Assembly: GCF_963678635.1 (NCBI RefSeq) | Contig: NC_087067.1 | Coordinates: 32,588,401-32,648,400 of the forward strand | DNA from: Symsagittifera roscoffensis | Taxonomy: Eukaryota > Xenacoelomorpha > Acoela > Convolutidae | DNA: 60,000 bases | Direction of reading: 5' to 3' | Shown here: one piece after another, positions 25,800 to 38,742 of the stretch | How the letters are laid out: each line of letters starts with the position of its first letter | Numbering within the stretch: the stretch's first letter is position 1 | Notes under the pieces: generated by a model | Told to the model about the DNA's origin: nothing | Seen by the model: only the letters and a program-made list of their open reading frames with translations | Database searches by the model: none | Translations under genes and position numbers: made by a program

Positions 25800-27052
25800 T
25801 GAAAATTCTGAACCTGCAAATTACCTTAATAGAGTGAAGATGTCAGTATGAAGAGTCTAATTGAGACTGGTGAATTGCGCGAACGGCCATAACTTGCCCA
25901 AAAAACTTAAGACTTCCAAATTTTGCTATTTCTATCGTAAGACCATCGTCAAATCTTGGGGGACTGAGAAAATGAATCAATTTCGTCGAACCAGTTCAAA
26001 GTTATGAGTTCTTGAAAGCTCGGTGATGCCAAAAAGTTAAGCCTAATCGAGCGTGGTGCAAAAAACGAAAATTTCAAAATTTTTGTTCTTTTCTGTCTAA
26101 ATTTTATTTTTTCAATATCGTATCACAATTTTGGACTCAGAACAATTCCAACGAGCTCAAAACGACTTCTTTAGCTTCAGTGTTCGTGGAGTAATCATCA
26201 GTTGAAATTTTGGGGGGAGCTGAAATTCGGCCATTTTGGAAGAAAATCGACCTAAAAGCTAACTTTTAACTTAGTGCAATTTTTTTCTTGCACTTTTCAT
26301 AAAATGGGGAGCTCTCTGCTGTCGCAGAGTGCATTCAAAGAAACTTATCAAATAGATTTGAAAACTTACCTATTTAATAAGTTTATCACAACAATTAGGC
26401 TAAAAGCATCTATCAGTATCCTGGCTGGTATTCGGCCATATGCCACTAACGTTGAGTGAGCAGCTATCATGCCATAGATGGTCATCTAAGACACCCTGTA
26501 CACGCTCCGTAGGTTTTGACCAGCCGATTTGGCCATAAAACTCATTGGGCCAAAAAAATTCTGAAAATTGTCAATTTTTCAAATTTTGTTTGAATTGCAT
26601 AAATTATAACGTGAGCGTGCAAAATTTTACATGGTATAAGAGCATATTTCTACTCTCGCGCGAGGGCGAGTGTTTTAAAAGTAATGTACATAGTTATATG
26701 CTAGTCAGGATATAAATGGAAGCGGAATTACTCAAATGCCTAAGGCAGAACCGCAGATTCTGTCTTTGTCTACATCGTTAAGCCCATGTCGTATGTAACG
26801 GCAGAAACGCAGATGGTTATAACGTAGTCTACTGTACTCTTACGATAGATTTACTAGCCAGCAGGGGAGTTTTGTTAGGGCGAAGTGTCATTATGGCTAC
26901 CTCTTTTCAACTTTCCCCCTTGACCTTTCATAAGTTGGTCCGGGAGCAACATAGCTCTCAACCCAGTCGGATAAATATAAATTTTTATGATGCGAGCTGT
27001 TTTTTCATTGTTGTGTTCAAGGCATGTACCAAAATTAGGAAAATGTTTAGAT

Positions 27053-27239
27053 ATCGCTTCTCGGCCTTTTGGCTAAGATCATGTGTAGTATTTGTTCTTG
27101 TCAGCTTAATATCTGGCATGCTGGGCATAGCCTGGCACCAATATTAAACTGATTGTTACTTCCCGAGTTAACACCGAAGCTTGCTTCAGTTGACTCACGG
27201 ATTGTCCCGGTCTTACACTACCATCGGGAGCAGTCCACC
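27053..27239 (+). ncRNA. U2: U2 snRNA, copy 19, altered Sm site
   Basis: C40T and T103G, as in copy 18. It begins the first copy of the 4,298-bp duplicated block; its counterpart is copy 22. Confidence 0.95.
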
Positions 27240-28492
27240 TGAAAATTCTGAACCTGCAAATTACCTTAATAGAGTGAAGATGTCAGTATGAAGAGTCTAA
27301 TTGAGACTGGTGAATTGCGCGAACGGCCATAACTTGCCCAAAAAACTTAAGACTTCCAAATTTTGCTATTTCTATCGTAAGACCATCGTCAAATCTTGGG
27401 GGACTGAGAAAATGAATCAATTTCGTCGAACCAGTTCAAAGTTATGAGTTCTTGAAAGCTCGGTGATGCCAAAAAGTTAAGCCTAATCGAGCGTGGTGCA
27501 AAAAACGAAAATTTCAAAATTTTTGTTATTTTCTGTCTAAATTTTATTTTTTCAATATCGTATCACAATTTTGGACTCAGAACAATTCCAACGAGCTCAA
27601 AACGACTTCTTTAGCTTCAGTTTTCGTGGAGTAATCATCAGTTGAAATTTTCGGGGGAGCTGAAATTCGGCCATTTTGGAAGAAAATCGACCTAAAAGCT
27701 AACTTTTAAGTTAGTGCAATTTTTTTCTTGCATTTTTCATAAAATGGGGAGCTCTCTGCTGTCGCAGAGTGCATTCAAAGAAACTTATCAAATAGATTTG
27801 AAAACTTACCTATTTAATAAGTTTATCACAACAATTAGGCTAAAAGCATCTATCAGTATCCTGGCTGGTATTCGACCATATGCCACTAACAATGAGTGAG
27901 CGGCTATCATGCCATAAATGGTCATCTAAGACACCTTGTACACGCTCCGTAGGTTTTGACCAGCCGATTTGGCCATAAAACTCATTGGGCCAAAAAAATT
28001 CTGAAAATTGTCAATTTTTCAAATTTTGTTTGAATTGCATAAATTATAACGTGAGCGTGGAAAATTTTACATGGTATAAGAGCATATTTCTACTCTCGCG
28101 CGAGGGCGAGTGTTTTAAAAGTAATGTACATAGTTATATGCTAGTTAGGATATAAATGGAAGCGGAATTACTCAAATGCCTAAGGCAGAACCGCAGATTC
28201 TGTCTTTGTCCACATCGTTAAGCCCATGTCGTATGTAACGGCACAAACGCAGATGGTTATAATGTAGTCTACTGTACTCTTACGATAGATTTACTAGCCA
28301 GCAGGGGAGTTTTGTTAGGGCGAAGTGTCGTTATGGCTACCTCTTTTCAACTTTCCCCCTTGACCTTTCATAAGTTGGTCCGGGAGCAACCCAGCTCTCA
28401 ACCCAGTCGGATAAATATAAATTTTTATGATGCGAGCTGTTTTTTCATTGTTGTGTTCAAGGCATGTACCAAAATTAGGAAAAGGTTTAGTT

Positions 28493-28679
28493 ATCGCTTC
28501 TCGGCCTTTTGGCTAAGATCATGTGTAGTATCTGTTCTTGTCAGCTTAATATCTGGCATGCTGGGCATAGCCTGGCACCAATATTAAACTGATTTTTACT
28601 TCCCGAGTTAACACAGAAGCTTGCTTCAGTTGACTCACGGATTGTCCCGGTCTTACACTACCATCGGGAGCCGTCCACC
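28493..28679 (+). ncRNA. U2: U2 snRNA, copy 20
   Basis: C123A (internal loop of stem III) and A180C (breaks U151-A180 in stem IV). C123A is shared with its block partner, copy 23; A180C is private and so arose after the block duplication. Confidence 0.95.
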
Positions 28680-29931
28680 TGAAAATTCTGAACCTGCAAA
28701 TTACCTTAATAGAGTGAAGATGTCAGTATGAAGAGTCTAATTGAGACTGGTGAATTGCGCGAACGGCCATAACTTGCCCAAAAAACTTAACACTTCCAAA
28801 TTTTGCTATTTCTATCGTAAGACCATCGTCAAATTTTGGGGGACTGAGAAAATGAACCAATTTTGTCGAACCAGTTCAAAGTTATGAGTTCTTGAAAGCT
28901 CGGTGATGCCAAAAAGTTAAGCCTAATCGAGCGTGGTGCAAAAAACGAAAATTTCAAAATTTTTGTTCTTTTCTGTCTAAATTTTATTTTTTCAATATCG
29001 TATCACAATTTTGGACTCAGAAATATTCCAACGAGCCCAAAACGACTTCTTTAGCTTCAGTGTTCGTGGAGAAATCATCAGTTGAAATTTTGGGGGGAGC
29101 TGAAATTCGGCCATTTTGGAAGAAAATCGACCTAAAAGCTAACTTTTAAGTTAGTGCAATTTTTTTCTTGCATTTTTTATAAAATGGGGTGCTCTCTGCT
29201 GTCGCAGAGTGCATTCAAAGAAACTTATCAAATAGATTTGAAAACTTACCTATTTAATAAGTTTGTCACAACAATTAGGCTAAAAGCATCTATCAGTATC
29301 CTGGCTGGTATTCGACCATATGCCACTAACGTTGAGTGAGCGGCTATCATGCCATAATCGGTCATCTAAGACACCTTGTACACGCTCCGTAGGTTTTGAT
29401 CAGCCGATTTGGCCATAAAACTCATTGGGCCAAAAAAATTCGAAAATTGTCAATTTTTCAAATTTTGTTTGAATTGCATAAATTATAACGTGAGCGTGCA
29501 AAATTTTACATGGTATAAGAGCATATTTCTACTCTCGCGCGAGGGCGAGTGTTTTAAAAGTTATGTACATAGTTATATGCTAGTCAGGATATAAATGGAA
29601 GCGGAATTACTCAAATGCCTAAGGCAGAACCGCAGATTCTGTCTTTGTCCACATCGTTAAGCCCATGTCGTATGTAACGGCACAAACGCAGATGGTTATA
29701 ATGTAGTCTACTGTACTCTTACGATAGATTTACTAGCCAGCAGGGGAGTTTTGTTAGGGCGAAGTGTCGTTATGGCTACCTCTTTTCAACTTTCCCCCTT
29801 GACCTTTCATAAGTTGGTCCGGGAGCAACCCAGCTCTCAACCCAGTCGGATAAATATAAATTTTTATGATGCGAGCTGTTTTTTCATTGTTGTGTTCAAG
29901 GCATGTACCAAAATTAGGAAAAGGTTTAGTT

Positions 29932-30118
29932 ATCGCTTCTCGGCCTTTTGGCTAAGATCATGTGTAGTATCTGTTCTTGTCAGCTTAATATCTGGCATGC
30001 TGGGCATAGCCTGGCACCAATATTAAACTGATTTTTACTTCCCGAGTTAACACCGAAGCTTGATTCAGTTGACTCACGGATTGTCCCGGTCTTACACTAC
30101 CATCGGGAGCAGTCCACC
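29932..30118 (+). ncRNA. U2: U2 snRNA, copy 21
   Basis: C132A breaks the closing G127-C132 pair of the stem III hairpin. The same change is in block partner copy 24. The spacer that follows has a 20-bp deletion just before TTTCTTGC (near 30585). Confidence 0.95.
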
Positions 30119-31350
30119 TGAAAATTCTGAACCTGCAAATTACCTTAATAGAGAGAAGATGTCAGCATGAAGAGTCTAATTGAGACTGGTGAATTGCGCG
30201 AACGGCCATAACTTGCCCAAAAAACTTAACACTTCCAAATTTTGCTATTTCTATCGTAAGACCATCGTCAAATCTTGGGGGACTGAGAAAATGAACCAAT
30301 TTTGTCGAACCAGTTCAAAGTTATGAGTTCTTGAAAGCTCGGTGATGCCAAAAAGTTAAGCCTAATCGAGCGTGGTGCAAAAAACGAAAATTTCAAAATT
30401 TGTGTTCTTTTCTGTCTAAATTTTATTTTTTCAATATCGTATCACAATTTTGGACTCAGAACTATTCCAACGAGCCCAAAACGACTTCTTTAGCTTCAGT
30501 TTTCGTGGAGAAATCATCAGTTGAAATTTTGGGGGGAGCTGAAATTCTGCCATTTTGGAAGAAAATCGACCTAAAAGCTAACTTTCTTGCATTTTTTATA
30601 AAATGGGGTGCTCTCTGCTGTCGCAGAGTGCATTCAAAGAAACTTATCAAATAGATTTGAAAACTTACCTATTTAATAAGTTTGTCACAACAATTAGGCT
30701 AAAAGCATCTTTCAGTATCCTGGCTGGTATTCGACCATATGCCACTAAAGTTGAGTGAGCGGCTATCATGCCATAAATGGTCATCTAAGACACCTTGTAC
30801 ACGCTCCGTAGGTTTTGACCAGCCGATTTGGCCATAAAACTCATTGGGCCAAAAAAATTCGAAAATTGTCAATTTTTCAAATTTTGTTTGAATTGCATAA
30901 ATTATAACGTGAGCGTGCAAAATTTTACATGGTATAAGAGCATATTTCTACTCTCGCGCGAGGGCGAGTGTTTTAAAAGTAATGTACATAGTTATATGCT
31001 AGTCAGGATATAAATGGAAGCGGAATTACTCAAATGCCTAAGGCAGAACCGCAGATTCTGTCTTTGTCTACATCGTTAAGCCCATGTCGTATGTAACGGC
31101 AGAAACGCAGATGGTTATAACGTAGTCTACTCTACTCTTACGATAGATTTACTAGCCAGCAGGGGAGTTTTGTTAGGGCGAAGTGTCATTATGGCTACCT
31201 CTTTTCAACTTTCCCCCTTGACCTTTCATAAGTTGGTCCGGGAGCAACATAGCTCTCAACCCAGTCGGATAAATATAAATTTTTATGATGCGAGCTGTTT
31301 TTTCATTGTTGTGTTCAAGGCATGTACCAAAATTAGGAAAATGTTTAGAT

Positions 31351-31537
31351 ATCGCTTCTCGGCCTTTTGGCTAAGATCATGTGTAGTATTTGTTCTTGTC
31401 AGCTTAATATCTGGCATGCTGGGCATAGCCTGGCACCAATATTAAACTGATTGTTACTTCCCGAGTTAACACCGAAGCTTGCTTCAGTTCACTCACGGAT
31501 TGTCCCGGTCTTACACTACCATCGGGAGCAGTCCACC
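31351..31537 (+). ncRNA. U2: U2 snRNA, copy 22, altered Sm site
   Basis: C40T and T103G as in copy 19, plus a private G140C in stem III. Starts the second copy of the duplicated block. Confidence 0.95.
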
Positions 31538-32790
31538 TGAAAATTCTGAACCTGCAAATTACCTTAATAGAGTGAAGATGTCAGTATGAAGAGTCTAATT
31601 GAGACTGGTGAATTGCGCGAACGGCCATAACTTGCCCAAAAAACTTAAGACTTCCAAATTTTGCTATTTCTATCGTAAGACCATCGTCAAATCTTGGGGG
31701 ACTGAGAAAATGAATCAATTTCGTCGAACCAGTTCAAAGTTATGAGTTCTTGAAAGCTCGGTGATGCCAAAAAGTTAAGCCTAATCGAGCGTGGTGCAAA
31801 AAACGAAAATTTCAAAATTTTTGTTATTTTCTGTCTAAATTTTATTTTTTCAGTATCGTATCACAATTTTGGACTCAGAACAATTCCAACGAGCTCAAAA
31901 CGACTTCTTTAGCTTCAGTTTTCGTGGAGTAATCATCAGTTGAAATTTTCGGGGGAGCTGAAATTCGGCCATTTTGGAAGAAAATCGACCTAAAAGCTAA
32001 CTTTTAAGTTAGTGCAATTTTTTTCTTGCATTTTTCATAAAATGGGGAGCTCTCTGCTGTCGCAGAGTGCATTCAAAGAAACTTATCAAATAGATTTGAA
32101 AACTTACCTATTTAATAAGTTTATCACAACAATTAGGCTAAAAGCATCTATCAGTATCCTGGCTGGTATTCGACCATATGCCACTAACAATGAGTGAGCG
32201 GCTATCATGCCATAAATGGTCATCTAAGACACCTTGTACACGCTCCGTAGGTTTTGACCAGCCGATTTGGCCATAAAACTCATTGGGCCAAAAAAATTCT
32301 GAAAATTGTCAATTTTTCAAATTTTGTTTGAATTGCATAAATTATAACGTGAGCGTGCAAAATTTTACATGGTATAAGAGCATATTTCTACTCTCGCGCG
32401 AGGGCGAGTGTTTTAAAAGTAATGTACATAGTTATATGCTAGTTAGGATATAAATGGAAGCGGAATTACTCAAATGCCTAAGGCAGAACCGCAGATTCTG
32501 TCTTTGTCCACATCGTTAAGCCCATGTCGTATGTAACGGCACAAACGCAGATGGTTATAATGTAGTCTACTGTACTCTTACGATAGATTTACTAGCCAGC
32601 AGGGGAGTTTTGTTAGGGCGAAGTGTCGTTATGGCTACCTCTTTTCAACTTTCCCCCTTGACCTTTCATAAGTTGGTCCGGGAGCAACCCAGCTCTCAAC
32701 CCAGTCGGATAAATATAAATTTTTATGATGCGAGCTGTTTTTTCATTGTTGTGTTCAAGGCATGTACCAAAATTAGGAAAAGGTTTAGTT

Positions 32791-32977
32791 ATCGCTTCTC
32801 GGCCTTTTGGCTAAGATCATGTGTAGTATCTGTTCTTGTCAGCTTAATATCTGGCATGCTGGGCATAGCCTGGCACCAATATTAAACTGATTTTTACTCC
32901 CCGAGTTAACACAGAAGCTTGCTTCAGTTGACTCACGGATTGTCCCGGTCTTACACTACCATCGGGAGCAGTCCACC
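32791..32977 (+). ncRNA. U2: U2 snRNA, copy 23
   Basis: C123A shared with copy 20, plus private T109C between the Sm site and stem III. Confidence 0.95.
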
Positions 32978-34229
32978 TGAAAATTCTGAACCTGCAAATT
33001 ACCTTAATAGAGTGAAGATGTCAGTATGAAGAGTCTAATTGAGACTGGTGAATTGCGCGAACGGCCATAACTTGCCCAAAAAACTTAACACTTCCAAATT
33101 TTGCTATTTCTATCGTAAGACCATCGTCAAATTTTGGGGGACTGAGAAAATGAACCAATTTTGTCGAACCAGTTCAAAGTTATGAGTTCTTGAAAGCTCG
33201 GTGATGCCAAAAAGTTAAGCCTAATCGAGCGTGGTGCAAAAAACGAAAATTTCAAAATTTTTGTTCTTTTCTGTCTAAATTTTATTTTTTCAATATCGTA
33301 TCACAATTTTGGACTCAGAAATATTCCAACGAGCCCAAAACGACTTCTTTAGCTTCAGTGTTCGTGGAGAAATCATCAGTTGAAATTTTGGGGGGAGCTG
33401 AAATTCGGCCATTTTGGAAGAAAATCGACCTAAAAGCTAACTTTTAAGTTAGTGCAATTTTTTTCTTGCATTTTTTATAAAATGGGGTGCTCTCTGCTGT
33501 CGCAGAGTGCATTCAAAGAAACTTATCAAATAGATTTGAAAACTTACCTATTTAATAAGTTTGTCACAACAATTAGGCTAAAAGCATCTATCAGTATCCT
33601 GGCTGGTATTCGACCATATGCCACTAACGTTGAGTGAGCGGCTATCATGCCATAATCGGTCATCTAAGACACCTTGTACACGCTCCGTAGGTTTTGATCA
33701 GCCGATTTGGCCATAAAACTCATTGGGCCAAAAAAATTCGAAAATTGTCAATTTTTCAAATTTTGTTTGAATTGCATAAATTATAACGTGAGCGTGCAAA
33801 ATTTTACATGGTATAAGAGCATATTTCTACTCTCGCGCGAGGGCGAGTGTTTTAAAAGTTATGTACATAGTTATATGCTAGTCAGGATATAAATGGAAGC
33901 GGAATTACTCAAATGCCTAAGGCAGAACCGCAGATTCTGTCTTTGTCCACATCGTTAAGCCCATGTCGTATGTAACGGCACAAACGCAGATGGTTATAAT
34001 GTAGTCTACTGTACTCTTACGATAGATTTACTAGCCAGCAGGGGAGTTTTGTTAGGGCGAAGTGTCGTTATGGCTACCTCTTTTCAACTTTCCCCCTTGA
34101 CCTTTCATAAGTTGGTCCGGGAGCAACCCAGCTCTCAACCCAGTCGGATAAATATAAATTTTTATGATGCGAGCTGTTTTTTCATTGTTGTGTTCAAGGC
34201 ATGTACCAAAATTAGGAAAAGGTTTAGTT

Positions 34230-34416
34230 ATCGCTTCTCGGCCTTTTGGCTAAGATCATGTGTAGTATCTGTTCTTGTCAGCTTAATATCTGGCATGCTG
34301 GGCATAGCCTGGCACCAATATTAAACTGATTTTTACTTCCCGAGTTAACACCGAAGCTTGATTCAGTTGACTCACGGATTGTCCCGGTCTTACACTACCA
34401 TCGGGAGCAGTCCACC
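34230..34416 (+). ncRNA. U2: U2 snRNA, copy 24
   Basis: C132A, as in copy 21. The spacer behind it repeats the 20-bp deletion (near 34883). Confidence 0.95.
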
Positions 34417-35648
34417 TGAAAATTCTGAACCTGCAAATTACCTTAATAGAGAGAAGATGTCAGTATGAAGAGTCTAATTGAGACTGGTGAATTGCGCGAA
34501 CGGCCATAACTTGCCCAAAAAACTTAACACTTCCAAATTTTGCTATTTCTATCGTAAGACCATCGTCAAATCTTGGGGGACTGAGAAAATGAACCAATTT
34601 TGTCGAACCAGTTCAAAGTTATGAGTTCTTGAAAGCTCGGTGATGCCAAAAAGTTAAGCCTAATCGAGCGTGGTGCAAAAAACGAAAATTTCAAAATTTG
34701 TGTTCTTTTCTGTCTAAATTTTATTTTTTCAATATCGTATCACAATTTTGGACTCAGAACTATTCCAACGAGCCCAAAACGACTTCTTTAGCTTCAGTGT
34801 TCGTGGAGAAATCATCAGTTGAAATTTTGGGGGGAGCTGAAATTCTGCCATTTTGGAAGAAAATCGACCTAAAAGCTAACTTTCTTGCATTTTTTATAAA
34901 ATGGGGTGCTCTCTGCTGTCGCAGAGTGCATTCAAAGAAACTTATCAAATAGATTTGAAAACTTACCTATTTAATAAGTTTGTCACAACAATTAGGCTAA
35001 AAGCATCTTTCAGTATCCTGGCTGGTATTCGACCATATGCCACTAAAGTTGAGTGAGCGGCTATCATGCCATAAATGGTCATCTAAGACACCTTGTACAC
35101 GCTCCGTAGGTTTTGACCAGCCGATTTGGCCATAAAACTCATTGGGCCAAAAAAATTCGAAAATTGTCAATTTTTCAAATTTTGTTTAAATTGCATAAAT
35201 TATAACGTGAGCGTGCAAAATTTTACATGGTATAAGAGCAGATTTCTACTCTCGCGCGAGGGCGAGTGTTTTAAAAGTAATGTACATAGTTATATGCTAG
35301 TCAGGATATAAATGGAAGCGGAATTACTCAAATGCCTAAGGCAGAACCGCAGATTCTGTCTTTGTCCACATCGTTAAGCCCATGTCGTATGTAACGGCAC
35401 AAACGCAGATGGTTATAATGTAGTCTACTGTACTCTTACGATAGATTTACTAGCCAGCAGGGGAGTTTTGTTAGGGCGAAGTGTCGTTATGGCTACCTCT
35501 TTTCAACTTTCCCCCTTGACCTTTCATAAGTTGGTCCGGGAGCAACCCAGCTCTCAACCCAGTCGGATAAATATAAATTTTTATGATGCGAGCTGTTTTT
35601 TCATTGTTGTGTTCAAGGCATGTACCAAAATTAGGAAAAGGTTTAGTT

Positions 35649-35835
35649 ATCGCTTCTCGGACTTTTGGCTAAGATCATGTGTAGTATCTGTTCTTGTCAG
35701 CTTAATATCTGGCATGCTGGGCATAGCCTGGCACCAATATTAAACTGATTTTTACTTCTCGAGTTAACACCGAAGCTTGCTTCAGTTGACTCACGGATTG
35801 TCCCGGTCTTACACTACCATCGGGAGCAGTCCACC
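35649..35835 (+). ncRNA. U2: U2 snRNA, copy 25
   Basis: C13A breaks the C13-G20 pair of stem I. C111T lies between the Sm site and stem III. Confidence 0.95.
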
Positions 35836-37087
35836 TGAAAATTCTGAACCTGCAAATTACCTTAATAGAGTGAAGATGTCAGTATGAAGAGTCTAATTGA
35901 GACTGGTGAATTGCGCGAACGGCCATAACTTGCCCAAAAAACTTAACACTTCCAAATTTTGCTATTTCTATCGTAAGACCATCGTCAAATCTTGGGGGAC
36001 TGAGAAAATGAACCAATTTTGTCGAACCAGTTCAAAGTTATGAGTTCTTGAAAGCTCGGTGATGCCAAAAAGTTAAGCCTAATCGAGCGTGGTGCAAAAA
36101 ACGAAAATTTCAAAATTTTTGTTCTTTTCTGTCTAAATTTTATTTTTTCAATATCGTATCACAATTTTGGACTCAGAACTATTCCAACGAGCCCAAAACG
36201 ACTTCTTTAGCTTCAGTGTTCGTGGAGAAATCATCAGTTGAAATTTTGGGGGGAGCTGAAATTCGGCCATTTTGGAAGAAAATCGACCTAAAAGCTAACT
36301 TTTAAGTTAGTGCAATTTTTTTCTAGCATTTTTTATAAAATGGGGTGCTCTCTGCTGTCGCAGAGTGCATTCAAGGAAACTTATCAAATAGATTTGAAAA
36401 CTTACCTATTTAATAAGTTTGTCACAACAATTAGGCTAAAAGCATCTATCAGTATCCTGGCTGGTATTCGACCATATGCCACTAACGTTGAGTGAGCGGC
36501 TATCATGCCATAAATGGTCATCTAAGACACCTTGTACACGCTCCGTAGGTTTTGACCAGCCGATTTGGCCATAAAACTCATTGGGCCAAAAAAATTCGAA
36601 AATTGTCAATTTTTCAAATTTTGTTTGAATTGCATAAATTATAACGTGAGCGTGCAAAATTTTACATGGTATAAGAGCATATTTCTACTCTCGCGCGAGG
36701 GCGAGTGTTTTAAAAGTAATGTACATAGTTATATGCTAGTCAGGATATAAATGGAAGCGGAATTACTCAAATGCCTAAGGCAGAACCGCAGATTCTGTCT
36801 TTGTCCACATCGTTAAGCCAATGTCGTATGTAACGGCACAAACGCAGATGGTTATAATGTAGTCTACTGTACTCTTACGATAGATTTACTAGCCAGCAGG
36901 GGAGTTTTGTTAGGGCGAAGTGTCGTTATGGCTACCTCTTTTCAACTTTCCCCCTTGACCTTTCATAAGTTGGTCCGGGAGCAACCCAGCTCTCAACCCA
37001 GTTGGATAAATATAAATTTTTATGATGCGAGCTGTTTTTTCATTGTTGTGTTCAAGGCATGTACCAAAATTAGGAAAAGGTTTAGTT

Positions 37088-37274
37088 ATCGCTTCTCGGC
37101 GTTTTGGCTAAGATCATGTGTAGTATCTGTTCTTGTCAGCTTAATATCTGGCATGCTGGGCATAGCCTGGCACCAATATTAAACTGATTTTTACTTCCCG
37201 AGTTAACACCGAAGCTTGCTTCAGTTGACTCACGGATTGTCCTGGTCTCACACTACCATCGGGAGCAGTCCACC
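37088..37274 (+). ncRNA. U2: U2 snRNA, copy 26
   Basis: C14G breaks the loop-closing C14-G19 pair of stem I; C156T turns C156-G174 of stem IV into a U-G wobble; T162C is in the stem IV loop. Confidence 0.95.
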
Positions 37275-38527
37275 TGAAAATTCTGAACCTGCAAATTACC
37301 TTAATAGAGTGAAGATGTCAGTATGAAGAGTCCAATTGAGACTGGTGAATTGCGCGAACGGCCATAACTTGCCCAAAAAACTTAACACTTCCAAATTTTG
37401 CTATTTCTATCGTAAGACCATCGTCAAATCTTGGGGGACTGAGAAAATGAACCAATTTTGTCGAACCAGTTCAAAGTTATGAGTTCTTGAAAGCTCGGTG
37501 ATGCCAAAAAGTTAAGCCTAATCGAGCGTGGTGCAAAAAACGAAAATTTCAAAATTTTTGTTTTTTTCTGTCTAAATTTTATTTTTTCAATATCGTATCA
37601 CAATTTTGGACTCAGAACAATTCCAACGAGCTCAAAACGACTTCTTTAGCTTCAGTGTTCGTGGAGTAATCATCAGTTGAAATTTTGGGGGGAGCTGAAA
37701 TTCGGGCATTTTGGAAGAAAATCGACCTAAAAGCTAACTTTTAAGTTAGTGCAATTTTTTTCTTGCATTTTTCATAAAATGGGGTGCTCTCTGCTGTCGC
37801 AGAGTGCATTCAAAGAAACTTATCAAATAGATTTGAAAACTTACCTATTTAATAAGTTTATCACAACAATTAGGCTAAAAGCATCTATCAGTATCCTGGC
37901 TGGTATTCGATCATATGCCACTAACGTTGAGTGAGCGGCTATCATGCCATAGATGGTCATCTAAGACACCCTGTACACGCTCCGTAGGTTTTGACCAGCC
38001 GATTTGGCCATAAAACTCATTGGGCCAAAAAAATTCTGAAAGTTGTCAATTTTTCAAATTTTGTTTGAATTGCATAAATTATAACGTGAGCGTGCAAAAT
38101 TTTACATGGTATAAGAGCATATTTCTACTCTCGCGCGAGGGCGAGTGTTTTAAAAGTAATGTACATAGTTATATGCTAGTCAGGATATAAATGGAAGCGG
38201 AATTACTCAAATGCCTAAGGCAGAACCGCAGATTCTGTCTTTGTCTACATCGTTAAGCCCATGTCGTATGTAACGGCACAAACGCAGATGGTTATAACGT
38301 AGTCTACTGTACTCTTACGATAGATTTACTAGCCAGCAGGGGAGTTTTGTTAGGGCGAAGTGTCATTATGGCTACCTCTTTTCAACTTTCCCCCTTGACC
38401 TTTCATAAGTTGGTCCGGGAGCAACATAGCTCTCAACCCAGTCGGATAAATATAAATTTTTATGATGCGAGCTGTTTTTTCATTGTTGTGTTCAAGGCAT
38501 GTACCAAAATTAGTAAAAGGTTTAGCT

Positions 38528-38714
38528 ATCGCTTCTCGGCCTTTTGGCTAAGATCATGTGTAGTATCTGTTCTTGTCAGCTTAATATCTGGCATGCTGGG
38601 CATAGCCTGGCACCAATATTAAACTGATTTTTACTTCCCGAGTTAACACCGAAGCTTGCTTCAGTTGACTCACGGATTGTCCCGGTCTTACACTACCATC
38701 GGGAGCAGTCCACC
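38528..38714 (+). ncRNA. U2: U2 snRNA, copy 27 (consensus), 3' flank disrupted
   Basis: The gene is consensus over 187 nt, but a DNA transposon begins 28 bp behind its 3' end, in the TTAA that starts the conserved 3' flank. If that flank holds the 3'-end formation signal, this copy may be transcribed but poorly processed. Confidence 0.96.
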
Positions 38715-38742
38715 TGAAAATTCTGAACCTGCAAATTACCTT

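Larger units (their letters stand above)
26770..31067 (+). repeat. Duplicated three-unit block, copy 1 (4,298 bp; edges approximate)
   Basis: Units holding U2 copies 19, 20 and 21 recur as 22, 23 and 24 at exactly 4,298-bp spacing. Shared private variants include CAAATTTTGGGGG (28830), CCATAATCGGTC (29352), GTTTTGATCAG (29393), TTGATTCAG (30060), GAGAGAAGATG (30152) and the 20-bp spacer deletion. The edges lie between the last mismatch (TTCGAAAATT, about 30860) and the first shared variant (about 31068), so they are good to roughly 200 bp. Confidence 0.85.
31068..35365 (+). repeat. Duplicated three-unit block, copy 2 (4,298 bp; edges approximate)
   Basis: Second copy of the block, differing from the first at only about ten positions that I could see (for example 31489, 31852, 32899 and 34463). 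A single unequal exchange between sister units explains it. Past about 35365 the sequence returns to a different unit type. Confidence 0.85.

Noticed and set aside
30400-30654. 84-codon frame present in two units (30400 and 34698)
   Set aside because: Created by the 20-bp spacer deletion shared by the duplicated block; opens at an alternative start and has no family resemblance.
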